64,000 bases of DNA from CAYXVF01 sp964468125 (GCA_964468125.1 CAYXVF010000001.1:62001-126000); one strand, 5' to 3'; counted from the first letter of the stretch, positions 26,261 through 34,483 are shown. Notes: a model not told the origin generated them from the sequence alone. Numbers and translations: made by a program.

Positions 26261-27121
26261 ATGGCAGTACGCGCGATCGGAACAGGTACGATCTCGTTCG
26301 GGCTCGTTTCGATCCCGATCAAGCTCTACTCGACCAACAAGACCACCAAACAGCTGAGCTTCAATCTCATCGACAGCGAGACCGGCTCACGTTTGAAACA
26401 ACAGTACATCAACGCGGACGGCGATGTAGTGCCGCGCGACCGCATGGTCAAAGGCTACGAGTTCGCGAAGGGACAGTATGTGACCTTCACCGACGAGGAG
26501 CTCAAGGCCGCGGAGGCCGCGGCGAGCAAATCGATCGACATCATCGAATTCGTGCCGGCGGAAGCGGTCAACTGGGTCTTCATCGACAAGTCCTACTACC
26601 TCGGCCCGGACAAAGGGGGCGACAAACCCTACCGACTCCTGAGCCAAGCGATGCGGGACACGGAGAGGGTCGCGATCGCGAAATACGCCGCGCGCGGCAA
26701 GCAGTACATCGTGATGATCGCCCCACACGAGGACGGACTCGCGATGCAGCAGCTGCGCTACGCGGATGAGGTGCGCAGCTTCGAGGAGGTTCCGCGCGAG
26801 GATGCAACCGTCGCCAAGGCGGAGCTCGACCTCGCACGGCAGCTGATCGAACAGATCGCTTCGGAGAGCTTCAATCCAGACGGCTACGAAGACGAGGTCA
26901 AAGCCCGCATCGAAGCGATGATTCAAGAGAAGATCGACGGTAAAGAGGTCACCGCGCCGCCTCAGGAAGAGCCCAAGGCACAGATCGTGGACCTCATGCA
27001 GGCGCTCAAAGCGAGCATCGGCGCCGACGCAAAAGAAGGCAAAAAGCGCCCGGCGAAGAAAGTCGCGAGTAAGAAGACCGCCGCCAAGAAGGCCACGCAG
27101 AAGAAGGCCGCCAAGGGCTAG
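26261..27121 (+). CDS. ku: Ku protein, non-homologous end joining
   Basis: 286 aa. Forms the homodimeric ring that binds broken DNA ends and recruits LigD. The start MAVRAIGTGTISFGLVSIPI is the conserved bacterial Ku N-terminus; SYYLGPDKGGDKPYRLL and LRYADEVRSF are typical core segments. The last 35 residues form a lysine-rich tail (KKTAAKKATQKKAAKG) seen in many bacterial Ku proteins and thought to bind DNA. The ATG at 26261 fits the family start; the open frame extends upstream without meaning. The stop codon directly abuts a truncated DUF72 gene, so sequence loss may have occurred just after ku. Confidence 0.96.
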   Translation: MAVRAIGTGTISFGLVSIPIKLYSTNKTTKQLSFNLIDSETGSRLKQQYINADGDVVPRDRMVKGYEFAKGQYVTFTDEELKAAEAAASKSIDIIEFVPAEAVNWVFIDKSYYLGPDKGGDKPYRLLSQAMRDTERVAIAKYAARGKQYIVMIAPHEDGLAMQQLRYADEVRSFEEVPREDATVAKAELDLARQLIEQIASESFNPDGYEDEVKARIEAMIQEKIDGKEVTAPPQEEPKAQIVDLMQALKASIGADAKEGKKRPAKKVASKKTAAKKATQKKAAKG

Positions 27122-27682
27122 CCTCGCACAAAAAGTGCGAAGTGGCGCGCGGCGGTCCCCGAGTCTTTCCGCTTCGCCGTCAAGGCCAGTCGGCGACTGA
27201 CACACCGCAAGCGCTTGAACGATCCGGAGGAGTTCTTGGGCTATCTCTTCAGCTCGCTCGCGGAGCTTGGGCCTACGCTCGGCGTGGTCCTGTTTCAATT
27301 GCCTCCCAGCTTTCGCCGAGATCTGGACCGTCTCGAACGCTTCCTTCTCGCTTTGCCCGCAGACGCGCCCGTCGCGTTCGAGTTTCGCCACCGGAGCTGG
27401 AGCGAGGATGCGGTGGAGAAGCGCCTGCGCGAGCACGGTGCCGCCTGGGTGGTCGTGGATGACGCAGGCGAGCCCGAGTCGATCCCGGTGACCGGGTCGA
27501 CGACCTATCTGCGGCTACGCAACGAGAGCTTCGGCAAGGAGGACCTGCTCGCCTGACTTCGGAAGATCGAAGCCTCAGGGGTGGAGCGAGCTTTTGTCTT
27601 TTTCAAGCACGAAGACGCCGGGGCGGGACCCTCGCTCGCTCTGCGCTTGCTCGAACGGGCTCAAGCGCTCGCCATGCGCTGA
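27122..27682 (+). pseudogene. Truncated DUF72 (YecE-like) gene with internal stop
   Basis: In one frame from just after the ku stop the sequence reads KWRAAVPESFRFAVKASRRL, then LGVVLFQLPPSFRRD, FEFRHRSWSEDAVEKRL and VTGSTTYLRLR, which is the DUF72 core. The N-terminal 50-60 residues of the family are missing, there is no start codon, and a TGA at 27554-27556 interrupts the frame, after which it continues (VERAFVFFKHED) to a stop at 27682. It overlaps the 3' end of the convergent kinase gene by 22 bases. DUF72 genes are often found near ku/ligD, so this looks like a decayed neighbour. Confidence 0.75.
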
Positions 27683-29619
27683 GGACGCTCGCCCGACAGG
27701 AGGTCTTTTAGCTTTTCCACCGTCAGGGGTTTGCTGACGATACACTGCTTCGTTTGGGTCGCGTAGGCGTTCACGAGCGTATCGTCCTGCATGCCGGTGA
27801 GATGAACGATCCGCTCAGCATTCTCCGGCGCTACGGATCGCGCTTTTTCAGCGAGGTCGAAGCCCGAAACGCGCGGCATCATCACGTCGAAGAAGATGAT
27901 GTCGAAGCTGTCCCGGCGGAGAGTCTCGAGCACGTCCTCGAGGGAGTCGTCGAGCACACGCAGGTCGAACTCGTCGCTCAGGAGCCGTTGGTAGGTCCTC
28001 CGTGTCCCCGCATCGTCATCGACGAGCAGGATGCGGGGCTTGCGCGTCGCGTCGTCCGACACTGGTTTTTCGGGCAGAGAGACCGTCATCGGCCTGCTCA
28101 GCAGCTCGCGTACTGCGCGCAGGAGCGCACTTTCGATGAACGGCTTGCGAAGCAGCTCATAGTGAGGGAGCTGCGCGAGGAGCTTCTGGTCGAGGGAGTC
28201 GTCGTCGTAACCGGTCATGAGCAGGAAGCGCATGTTCGGGTCCCGGGCAGAGAGCTGCAGCGCGAGGTCGGGTCCGCGTCCATCCGGCATGACGATGTCC
28301 GAGACCACGAGATCGATCTTCCCTTCTTCGATGTCGAAGACGTCTCGGCCTTCTCGGGTGGTCGATGCTTCGATGGTGGAGAAGCCATGCTTGCGAAGCA
28401 TGCGAACGGTGAGCGCCCGCACTCGCTCATCGTCCTCGATGACCAAGATGCGCGCGTTGTTTCCGTCGGCGCTTTCCTGCTGCTCAGGGCGTAGCTCCGT
28501 CAGCGGCTGCGCCTGACCTCGCTCGCGAGGAAGACCGATCGTGAAGCGCGTACCCTTTCCGACCGTGCTGTCGACGTCGATCTCGCCGCCGGATTGCTTG
28601 ATGATCCCGTAGCAGGTGGCCAGCCCCAGGCCCGTGCCGCTGTTGCGATCCTTGGTGGTGAAGAACGGCTCGAAGATCTGCGCCTGCACTTCCGGCGGCA
28701 TTCCCGAGCCGTTGTCCTCGATCAGCACGAGGACCTGATTCTTCTCCGGATCGTTCTTCGTCGCGATCCGGAGCGTGCCGCCGTCGCGCATCGCGTCGCG
28801 TGCGTTCACCGCCATGTTCATCAGGACCTGCTCGAACTGTGCTGCGTCCACGCGAACGGACCAGAGCGCGTCCTCCAAGCTCAAGCGAATGTCGATGTGC
28901 TCGCCGATCGTTCGGCGCACGAGCTTCTCGACGTTGGTGACCAGCTCGTTGAGATCGAGAATCCGTGGCTCGATCGTCTGCTTGCGGGAGAAGGCGAGGA
29001 GCTGACGGGTCAATGTTTCCGCGCGGTCCGCAGCTTTCAACACATGGATCAGATCCTCGCGCCGGTGGTCGCCCGGAGCGAGCTCGTCCAAAACGAAGCG
29101 AGAGAATCCGATGATCGCCGTCAACAGATTGTTGAAATCGTGAGCGACGCCACCCGCGAGGCGTCCGATCGCCTCCATCTTCTGCGACTGATGGAACTGC
29201 TTTTCGAGCTCTTTGCGCTCGTGCTCCGCTTCCAACATTCGCAGGCGCGACTGTGCCCGCTCGACCGCGTAGTGAACCGCCCGGCGAAGAAGCTTTGGAG
29301 TCAGATCGTTCTTCGTCAGATAGTCCTGAGCGCCGAGCTGGACCGTGTTGATCCCGAGCTCTTCTTCGTCGTGCCCCGTGAGGACAATCACCGGCAACTC
29401 CCGGGTGACGAGCTCGCGGATGAATGCTTTTCCGCCGCCGTCGGGAAGCATGTAGTCGACCACCGCGCAGTCGAAGTGCATGGCCTCTACGAGCTCGCGA
29501 GCTCGGGCGCAGTTGTGCGCGATCGTGACCCGATGCCGGTCCTCGAGCATGCGGGCTGCGAGCCGGGCGTAGTGCTCGTCGTCGTCGATCAGGAGAATCG
29601 AATAGTCCGCTTCGAGCAC
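27661..29619 (-). CDS. Hybrid sensor histidine kinase, REC-HisKA-HATPase-REC-REC
   Basis: 652 aa soluble kinase without a membrane segment. Receiver domain at 1-125 (ILLIDDDEHYARL, VVDYMLPDGGG, LTKNDL). The histidine phosphoacceptor is in LAGGVAHDFNNLLTAIIGFS. The ATPase domain carries MNMAVNARDAM, EDNGSGMPPE and GTGLGLATCYGI. Two further receivers are at about 400-510 (VIEDDERVRAL) and 525-640 (LVDDDAGTRRTY). Start GTG at 29619 with AGAGG upstream. Divergent from the response regulator gene at 29840 across a region with two palindromes. A weak sigma-54-like GG-N10-GC element (TGGGCCGTTCTCCGCA, minus strand, 29657-29642) is upstream. It probably feeds phosphoryl groups to the neighbouring regulators. 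Confidence 0.92.
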   Translation of the reverse strand: MLEADYSILLIDDDEHYARLAARMLEDRHRVTIAHNCARARELVEAMHFDCAVVDYMLPDGGGKAFIRELVTRELPVIVLTGHDEEELGINTVQLGAQDYLTKNDLTPKLLRRAVHYAVERAQSRLRMLEAEHERKELEKQFHQSQKMEAIGRLAGGVAHDFNNLLTAIIGFSRFVLDELAPGDHRREDLIHVLKAADRAETLTRQLLAFSRKQTIEPRILDLNELVTNVEKLVRRTIGEHIDIRLSLEDALWSVRVDAAQFEQVLMNMAVNARDAMRDGGTLRIATKNDPEKNQVLVLIEDNGSGMPPEVQAQIFEPFFTTKDRNSGTGLGLATCYGIIKQSGGEIDVDSTVGKGTRFTIGLPRERGQAQPLTELRPEQQESADGNNARILVIEDDERVRALTVRMLRKHGFSTIEASTTREGRDVFDIEEGKIDLVVSDIVMPDGRGPDLALQLSARDPNMRFLLMTGYDDDSLDQKLLAQLPHYELLRKPFIESALLRAVRELLSRPMTVSLPEKPVSDDATRKPRILLVDDDAGTRRTYQRLLSDEFDLRVLDDSLEDVLETLRRDSFDIIFFDVMMPRVSGFDLAEKARSVAPENAERIVHLTGMQDDTLVNAYATQTKQCIVSKPLTVEKLKDLLSGERPQRMASA

Positions 29620-29679
29620 CAGGTCACCTCTCCCTTCCCTGTGCGGAGAACGGCCCAGGAGGAGGTGTCGTTGAGGGAG

Positions 29680-29701
29680 AAACGTCGAGAATCCGACGTT
29701 T
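29680..29701. promoter_or_regulatory. Palindrome AAACGTCG-N6-CGACGTTT (copy 1)
   Basis: Perfect 8-bp arms around AGAATC. The 22-bp sequence differs by one base from a copy at 32292-32313 in the other sigma-54 promoter region of this island. Its centre lies about 105 bases upstream of the -24 element at 29795. Candidate activator-binding site. Confidence 0.6.
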
Positions 29702-29705
29702 TATC

Positions 29706-29721
29706 GTGTCCGAGTGGACAC
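29706..29721. promoter_or_regulatory. Palindrome GTGTCC-N4-GGACAC (copy 1)
   Basis: GTGTCCGAGTGGACAC, with another TGTGTCC half-site at 29726-29732. The same GTGTCYNNNNGGACAC pattern recurs at 32254-32269. Both copies lie about 70-80 bases upstream of a sigma-54 promoter, a usual place for enhancer-binding-protein sites. Confidence 0.6.
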
Positions 29722-29794
29722 AACTGTGTCCTTGGTGCGTGGCCAGTGCCACACGGCGTCCTACGAATTCGCTTGGAGCGAACGCCTCGGTCGC

Positions 29795-29810
29795 TGGCAC
29801 CAACCTTGCT
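29795..29810 (+). promoter_or_regulatory. Sigma-54 promoter of the response regulator gene
   Basis: TGGCAC (29795-29800), 5 bases, TTGCT (29806-29810); this matches the -24/-12 consensus TGGCAC-N5-TTGCW completely, with GG and GC 12 bases apart. Predicted start of transcription near 29820, followed by GGAGG and the ATG at 29840. Confidence 0.8.
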
Positions 29811-29839
29811 GTTCCGATGCTCGGGAGGTTGGGACCAAC

Positions 29840-30838
29840 ATGCATCAATCACTATCCGACCGTGTCTTGTTTGTGGACGACGACGAAGCGGTGCGTGCGA
29901 CCTTTGAACGAACCATGAAGAAGGCGGGGATCCCCTGCGACATCGCCTCGGACGCCGCGGCGGCCCTGGCCTTGGCCGAGGACACCGGCTACTGCGTCGT
30001 AGCCACGGACTACGCAATGCCAGGCAAGAACGGCTTGGAGCTGCGCGATGCACTGCGTGAGCTGCAGCCCGATGCGACCTTCGTGCTGATCACGGCGCAG
30101 TGCACACTCGAGCTCGCAATGCAGGCCACGAATGAGCACTCCTTCACCTACGTGCTGACCAAACCGTGGCGCTCCGCCGAGCTTCACTCGCTCATGAACC
30201 GCGCTGCGGAAGAAGCCTGGGAGCGCACGTCCGCCCGCACGCTCGCCAAACGACAAACCGAGCGCTCCCGCTCCGACCGCCAAGACGACAACACCCTCTT
30301 CGCGACGGTCACCTCCATCGTCAGCCAGCTCTGCGGCACCACTTCGCCGAAGCTACAGCGTCACACGGAACGCTACCGGTCGCTCGCAGGTCTGCTCTGT
30401 GACGCGATGTTCATCTCCGCCGAGCAGCGACGCGATGCAGAAATGGCGGCGGTCGTGCTCGCGGCGAGCGAAGCCGGCAATCCCGAAAGCAACCCCGCGA
30501 GCTGGCTGCCTACCGTTGGGCCTTTCGCTGGCGCCCAGCGGGCGTTGGCCTCGGTGAGCGAGCGGTGGGACGGACGGGGCGATCCGTCGGGCCTAGCCGG
30601 CGACGAGATCGACGTGCGCGCGCGCATTCTCGCGGTGGTGCGCTCCTTCGACCGCGCGATGCTCGATTGCGAGGGGCTGAAGTCTCTCTCGACCGAGCTC
30701 GCGGCCGCAAAGGAGCTCGTGATCAGTCGCGCGGGAGCTGAGCTCGCGCCGCCGGTCGTGCGCGCTCTGCTCGGCATCGAAGAAGCGGAGCTCAAACGAG
30801 TCTACCAAGCGCCGCCCCATCTCGAGCTGGTGGTCTAG
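29840..30838 (+). CDS. Response regulator with decayed HD-GYP-like domain
   Basis: 332 aa. N-terminal receiver (RVLFVDDDEAVRATF, VVATDYAMPGKNG with the phosphoacceptor Asp, VLTKPW). The C-terminal 180 residues align in pattern with HD-GYP phosphodiesterase domains, but the catalytic residues are gone: the expected HHExxDGxGYPxGL is SERWDGRGDPSGLAG, and no HD pair is visible. ARILAVVRSFDRAM fits the helix after GYP. So it is probably not a c-di-GMP phosphodiesterase but a binding or scaffold module. ATG 29840 has GGAGG; the longer open frame from 29714 spans the sigma-54 promoter and is rejected. The stop lies one base from the end of the convergent sigma-54 activator gene. Confidence 0.8.
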   Translation: MHQSLSDRVLFVDDDEAVRATFERTMKKAGIPCDIASDAAAALALAEDTGYCVVATDYAMPGKNGLELRDALRELQPDATFVLITAQCTLELAMQATNEHSFTYVLTKPWRSAELHSLMNRAAEEAWERTSARTLAKRQTERSRSDRQDDNTLFATVTSIVSQLCGTTSPKLQRHTERYRSLAGLLCDAMFISAEQRRDAEMAAVVLAASEAGNPESNPASWLPTVGPFAGAQRALASVSERWDGRGDPSGLAGDEIDVRARILAVVRSFDRAMLDCEGLKSLSTELAAAKELVISRAGAELAPPVVRALLGIEEAELKRVYQAPPHLELVV

Positions 30839-30839
30839 G

Positions 30840-32207
30840 CTAGGCCGCGCGGCTCGTCTCCACACCCAAAGCTCGGCATTTCTTGTAGAGATGGGAGCGC
30901 TCCATCTCGAGGGCGCGCGCCGTCTCACTCATATTGTAGCCATGATGCTCGAGCGCCTCTTCGAGAATGCGCCGACCGGCGGCGTCGTGCAGGTCCTTGA
31001 ATGAGCGGCCCGGAGCGAACAACCCCGCCGCCCCGTTCTTGCCTTGGGGTTCCTCACCCGCGTGACGCAGCACGTCCGCGATATCGATCACGTCGCCCTC
31101 GGCCATGATCACCAATCGCTCCACGAGGTTTTGCAGCTCGCGAACGTTGCCCGGATAGTCGTGCCGTGCCAATGCCTCGAGCGCTCTGCCGTGAAGCTCG
31201 ACTGCCGGGCTGCCGTTTCGCTCGGCCGCTCGAGCTACAAAGTGATGGGCGAGCTCTGGAATATCCTCCTTTCGCTCACGCAGTGGCGGTGTGCGAATGT
31301 GGATCACGTTCAGTCGGTAGTAGAGGTCCTGTCGAAAACGCCCGTCCTCGATCATTTGCTCGAGATTGCGATTCGTTGCAGCAACGACGCGAACGTCGAC
31401 GCTCAGCGTCCGGTCGCCGCCGACACGCTCGAATTCCCCCTCTTGAAGAACACGCAGGACCTTTGCCTGCATCTCGGTCGGCATTTCGCCGATCTCGTCG
31501 AGAAAGAGCGTTCCCTCGTCGGCGAGCTCGAACTTGCCTCGACGCGTTCGGGTGGCACCCGTAAAAGCTCCTTGTTCGTGCCCAAAGAGCTCGCTCTCGA
31601 TCAGGTCGCGGGGAATCGCCGCACAGTTGAGCTTGATGAACGCATGGTCCGCGCGGCGCGAAGATTCGTGGATCGCACGGGCGACCAACTCCTTTCCCGT
31701 TCCGTTCTCTCCGGTGATCAGGACCCTGCCCTCGGTCGGCGCCGCCTTTTCGATCATGTGCAACACGCCACGCATCGCACGGCTCGTCCCGATGAGGCCT
31801 CGCGTCGAGTCGTGGGCGAGCGCTTCATTCTCGCGACGGAGGCGCTCGAGGCGCATGACGTTGGAAATCGTCACGAGCACTCGTTCACGCACCAAAGGCT
31901 TCTGCAAGAAGTCGACGGCACCGAGCTGCGTCGCTCGGACGGCGGACTCGACCGTGCCTTCTCCGGACATCATCAACACCGGCTGGTCGTGCTCGTCGAC
32001 GCGCATCTTGCTGAGGACGGAGAGTCCGTCTTGGTCCGGCAGGTGGAGGTCGAGCAAGACCACGTCGATCGGGTGGGACGGTAGGGCCGCGAGACCCTCC
32101 GCCCCGCTGCTAGCGCGCACGACATCGAACCCCTCGCGCTCGAAGATCCGTTCGAGAAGCGCCTGCACGTGCTCGTCGTCATCCACCACCAGAATCGTCG
32201 GCCTCAT
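30840..32207 (-). CDS. NtrC-type sigma-54 activator (REC-AAA+-Fis)
   Basis: 455 aa. Receiver at 1-120 (ILVVDDDEHVQ, VLLDLHLPDQDG, FLQKPL). AAA+ sigma-54 interaction domain with Walker A GENGTGKELVARAIH, the sigma-54 contact loop GAFTGATR, Walker B GTLFLDEIGE and NVRELQNLVERL. C-terminal Fis-type helix-turn-helix (NMSETARALEMERSHLYKK). Start ATG 32207 (MRPTILVVDDD) preceded by GGAGG; the ORF reaches 32348 without support. Two sigma-54 promoters in this island share palindromes, so this activator most likely binds them and drives the response regulator gene and the lipoprotein-PilZ operon. The adjacent hybrid kinase is its probable partner. Confidence 0.95.
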   Translation of the reverse strand: MRPTILVVDDDEHVQALLERIFEREGFDVVRASSGAEGLAALPSHPIDVVLLDLHLPDQDGLSVLSKMRVDEHDQPVLMMSGEGTVESAVRATQLGAVDFLQKPLVRERVLVTISNVMRLERLRRENEALAHDSTRGLIGTSRAMRGVLHMIEKAAPTEGRVLITGENGTGKELVARAIHESSRRADHAFIKLNCAAIPRDLIESELFGHEQGAFTGATRTRRGKFELADEGTLFLDEIGEMPTEMQAKVLRVLQEGEFERVGGDRTLSVDVRVVAATNRNLEQMIEDGRFRQDLYYRLNVIHIRTPPLRERKEDIPELAHHFVARAAERNGSPAVELHGRALEALARHDYPGNVRELQNLVERLVIMAEGDVIDIADVLRHAGEEPQGKNGAAGLFAPGRSFKDLHDAAGRRILEEALEHHGYNMSETARALEMERSHLYKKCRALGVETSRAA

Positions 32208-32253
32208 CGCTGCGCCTCCGTTGCCATGGGGACACGCGTCCTGTCGGGCGGGC

Positions 32254-32269
32254 GTGTCTCCCGGGACAC
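32254..32269. promoter_or_regulatory. Palindrome GTGTCT-N4-GGACAC (copy 2)
   Basis: GTGTCTCCCGGGACAC, with a further GGACACG-like half-site at 32230-32236. Same 16-bp pattern as 29706-29721. Centre about 71 bases upstream of the GG of the promoter at 32332. Confidence 0.55.
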
Positions 32270-32291
32270 GCGTCGGGTTCCCGACAGCGCC

Positions 32292-32313
32292 AAACGTCGA
32301 GAATTCGACGTTT
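32292..32313. promoter_or_regulatory. Palindrome AAACGTCGA-N4-TCGACGTTT (copy 2)
   Basis: Perfect 9-bp arms around GAAT. One mismatch to the 22-bp copy at 29680-29701. Lies about 20 bases upstream of the -24 element at 32332, between the divergent sigma-54 activator and lipoprotein genes. Confidence 0.6.
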
Positions 32314-32331
32314 CTCTCCCGATCGGGAGCT

Positions 32332-32347
32332 CGGCACGCCCCCTGCA
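32332..32347 (+). promoter_or_regulatory. Sigma-54 promoter of the lipoprotein-PilZ operon
   Basis: CGGCAC (32332-32337), 5 bases, CTGCA (32343-32347), with the invariant GG and GC 12 bases apart; two substitutions from consensus. The start codon at 32374 follows a GGAGGTGAAGG ribosome-binding site. Confidence 0.6.
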
Positions 32348-32373
32348 ATTGCCTTCCGCGACGGAGGTGAAGG

Positions 32374-32814
32374 ATGCGTGCTGAGAAGCTCTCGTTCGCG
32401 ACATGTGTGACCCTGCTGCTCGCCAGCGGCTGCGCTGGCTCTAGTGTCTACGTCACACAGCGTGTCGCCATGGACACAGATCCGGCGCTCGCGTTCCTAG
32501 CGGTCGAAGCGTTCGCGAAAGAGCAGGGATGGACGCTCACCACCGTCGCGGCGAACGCGGGCTACATCGAAGCCCTCACACCGAACCGCATCCTGGGGGC
32601 CGTGGAAGTCCGCGACCGCTGGAGTTTCCGCGTCACGGCAAACGGAATCGAGGCGACGAAAGAGCTCGAAGCGCATTTCGGACCCGACGAATGGGAGCGC
32701 TCTCCCTACGTCTGCGACTCCTACGAGTACCTCGAAGAACGCGCGACTCTCAGTGACATCGTTTCATTTCTAAACAGCAACCGTACCGTTTTGGCCGCAC
32801 ACACGCGCCGCTGA
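32374..32814 (+). CDS. Small lipoprotein of unknown function
   Basis: 146 aa. A lipoprotein signal with lipobox LLASGCAG predicts an acylated cysteine near residue 20. The mature part contains a pattern of alternating strands (GYIEALTPNRILGAVEVRD, WSFRVTANGIEAT) and no known motif. GGAGG lies six bases upstream of the ATG. It is the first gene after the sigma-54 promoter at 32332 and is followed closely by a PilZ gene and another lipoprotein. It is probably an envelope output of the neighbouring regulatory system. Not recognised as a named family. Confidence 0.75.
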   Translation: MRAEKLSFATCVTLLLASGCAGSSVYVTQRVAMDTDPALAFLAVEAFAKEQGWTLTTVAANAGYIEALTPNRILGAVEVRDRWSFRVTANGIEATKELEAHFGPDEWERSPYVCDSYEYLEERATLSDIVSFLNSNRTVLAAHTRR

Positions 32815-32829
32815 GTACAGGAGAACTTG

Positions 32830-33657
32830 ATGAGCAGCCTTTCTCTTCTCACCTCCAATGAACGCTGGGTCGAGCTTCCGGAGCAGGAACGCAACGTCGA
32901 GTCCCGCGAGAAGACGATCTTCGAGAGCTACACGGACGTCGAAAACAAGCGAGAGGCCGTGCGGAACAAGGTGCGACAGCTTCGCGAGCTCGTCGCCGCC
33001 CTTGCCGACGACGTACCCGCACGCGACGAGCTCGAAAGCGGCCTCATCGGTCTCGAGTCTGTGGGCGACGACCTCGAGCAGACCTTCGAGCCTCTGGTGG
33101 AGCTGCGCGCCGAGTACCTCCGGAGGAGAGAGGCGCTGTGCAAGCGGGTCGCTGAGGACGTCTCCCGCCTGTGTGAGCGTCTCGGGAGGGCTGGGTCGCG
33201 CGCGGACGAGCTGCACGCGCGGGCTCAGCGGGCTGTGGAGCGCCGCGCGCAAGAAACCCCCGAGACGACCGTCGACGCGACCGCGTCCGAGTTGCCGTCC
33301 ACGCCGTCGATCGAGCGCGACGCGGTGGCCGAGCCCTCGAATGATGTCGTTGACCTCGGAGCGCGGGTGACTCCGGAGAGCGAGGACAATTTTTGGGCCG
33401 GACTCGACGCGGAAAGCGGCGTCTTCGTGTCCACGATCAACATCCTGCCTCTAGGGCAGCGCGTACACGTGCGCGTGGATGTGGAAGGCATGCACAGCGT
33501 CAATGCCTACGGAGTCGTCCGATGGTTCCGCGACTGGGACGACGACCAACCCGAGCTGCATCCCGGGATGGGGATCGAGCTTCAGGAGCTCGATGAGTCG
33601 CAGAAACGCGTCGTTGAAGAGTTCATGTCTCGCCGGGATCCCTGGCTGTTCGTCTAA
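32830..33657 (+). CDS. Coiled-coil plus PilZ (TIGR02266-type) protein
   Basis: 275 aa. Residues 1-130 are charged and helical, with coiled-coil character (KREAVRNKVRQLRELVAAL). After a low-complexity linker comes a C-terminal domain of about 100 residues: ESGVFVSTINILPLGQRVHV, YGVVRWFRD, HPGMGIELQELDE, VVEEFMSRRDPWLF, which is the myxobacterial TIGR02266 branch of PilZ. Typical PilZ domains bind c-di-GMP through RxxxR and (D/N)xSxxG; here neither motif is intact, as is usual in this branch. ATG 32830 with AGGAG; a TTG at 32827 is less likely. Second gene of the sigma-54 operon. Confidence 0.8.
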   Translation: MSSLSLLTSNERWVELPEQERNVESREKTIFESYTDVENKREAVRNKVRQLRELVAALADDVPARDELESGLIGLESVGDDLEQTFEPLVELRAEYLRRREALCKRVAEDVSRLCERLGRAGSRADELHARAQRAVERRAQETPETTVDATASELPSTPSIERDAVAEPSNDVVDLGARVTPESEDNFWAGLDAESGVFVSTINILPLGQRVHVRVDVEGMHSVNAYGVVRWFRDWDDDQPELHPGMGIELQELDESQKRVVEEFMSRRDPWLFV

Positions 33658-33684
33658 CAATCATTGACTAACGGGAGAGTGGTC

Positions 33685-34392
33685 ATGAAGAAGTTCATCG
33701 TATCTGTATTTCCTCTCATCGTCGCCTGTGGCGGTGGAGAAGGTGTCGAATACCCCCAAGGCGTCGAGGCCTTGACCCTGAGCGCACCGCTCTTCGAGGC
33801 GAGCAGCGACGGGTGCAGCGTGGAGCCCATGGCCTCGGAGGTTTTGACCGACTGGTTGATCCCCGTGCGCGAGCGGGTTGGAGCGCCCGCGGGCTTGCTC
33901 GCCGAACTGCGAGACGCGGCGCCCACCGTCTGGAGCACGGAGATGGTCGAGTGGCGCGTGGCAAATGCGCTCCAGGACCTGCGGCTCATTCAAACGGTGC
34001 GCGAAGACGGGTATGCGCTCTCCTTGCGCTACTCCGAAGAGAGCACCGCAGGGACCTTCGCCTGGGCCGACGGCACCATGAGCCGCGATCGTAGCAGCGG
34101 GCACTGGAGCGTCTACGCCTGGAACGGTCAGCCCAAAATGGAGGTGAGCTGGGAACGCGTAGGTGACGAGCTTCTCGTCAACCACGACCTCGTGGGGAGC
34201 GGTCGAAGCGCGCTGCGCGTACGCTCCGCGCTCGCCGAAACGGTGACCCTCCAAGAGGATGCGCAAACCGCCGCCGTAGCCCAATGGGACTTCGGCAACG
34301 CGCGCGGATTTGTGGAGGTGGCCGGGACCCGGTCCTGCCTGGAGCAGGCCTCGGGCTTCGTCTGCCAACGGCTGTGTGACGACGGACGGTGA
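33685..34392 (+). CDS. Lipoprotein of unknown function
   Basis: 235 aa. Signal MKKFIVSVFPLIVACGGGE with lipobox IVAC. The mature part has a repeated strand-rich pattern (YALSLRYSEESTAGTFAWAD, WSVYAWNGQPKMEVSW) suggestive of a beta-sandwich or small barrel, plus four further cysteines, two close to the C-terminus (CLEQASGFVCQRLCDD). GGGAG precedes the ATG at 33685; an in-frame alternative start at 33664 is upstream of it. Third gene of the operon, 27 bases after the PilZ gene, and followed by a hairpin terminator. No family recognised. Confidence 0.75.
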   Translation: MKKFIVSVFPLIVACGGGEGVEYPQGVEALTLSAPLFEASSDGCSVEPMASEVLTDWLIPVRERVGAPAGLLAELRDAAPTVWSTEMVEWRVANALQDLRLIQTVREDGYALSLRYSEESTAGTFAWADGTMSRDRSSGHWSVYAWNGQPKMEVSWERVGDELLVNHDLVGSGRSALRVRSALAETVTLQEDAQTAAVAQWDFGNARGFVEVAGTRSCLEQASGFVCQRLCDDGR

Positions 34393-34441
34393 GGTCCAAC
34401 TCTCCCGCCCAACAGTAGAATCATCGTCCGTCTTCACCCAT

Positions 34442-34483
34442 GAGCGGGGTCGGCCTAGAGCGGGTCGGCCCCGCTCTATTTCT
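34442..34483 (+). terminator. Rho-independent terminator of the lipoprotein operon
   Basis: Arms GAGCGGGG (34442-34449) and CCCCGCTC (34469-34476) with further G-C and G-U pairing inside, followed by TATTTCT. It also separates the convergent Fpg remnant, whose stop codon touches the hairpin. Confidence 0.7.

Noticed and set aside
29714..29839. N-terminal extension of the response regulator frame
   Set aside because: It would contain the sigma-54 promoter and enhancer palindromes; the ATG at 29840 has a good ribosome-binding site and begins the receiver domain.
32215..32232. Sigma-54-like GG-N10-GC before the activator gene
   Set aside because: It lies inside the ribosome-binding region directly before the ATG at 32207, too close to be its promoter.
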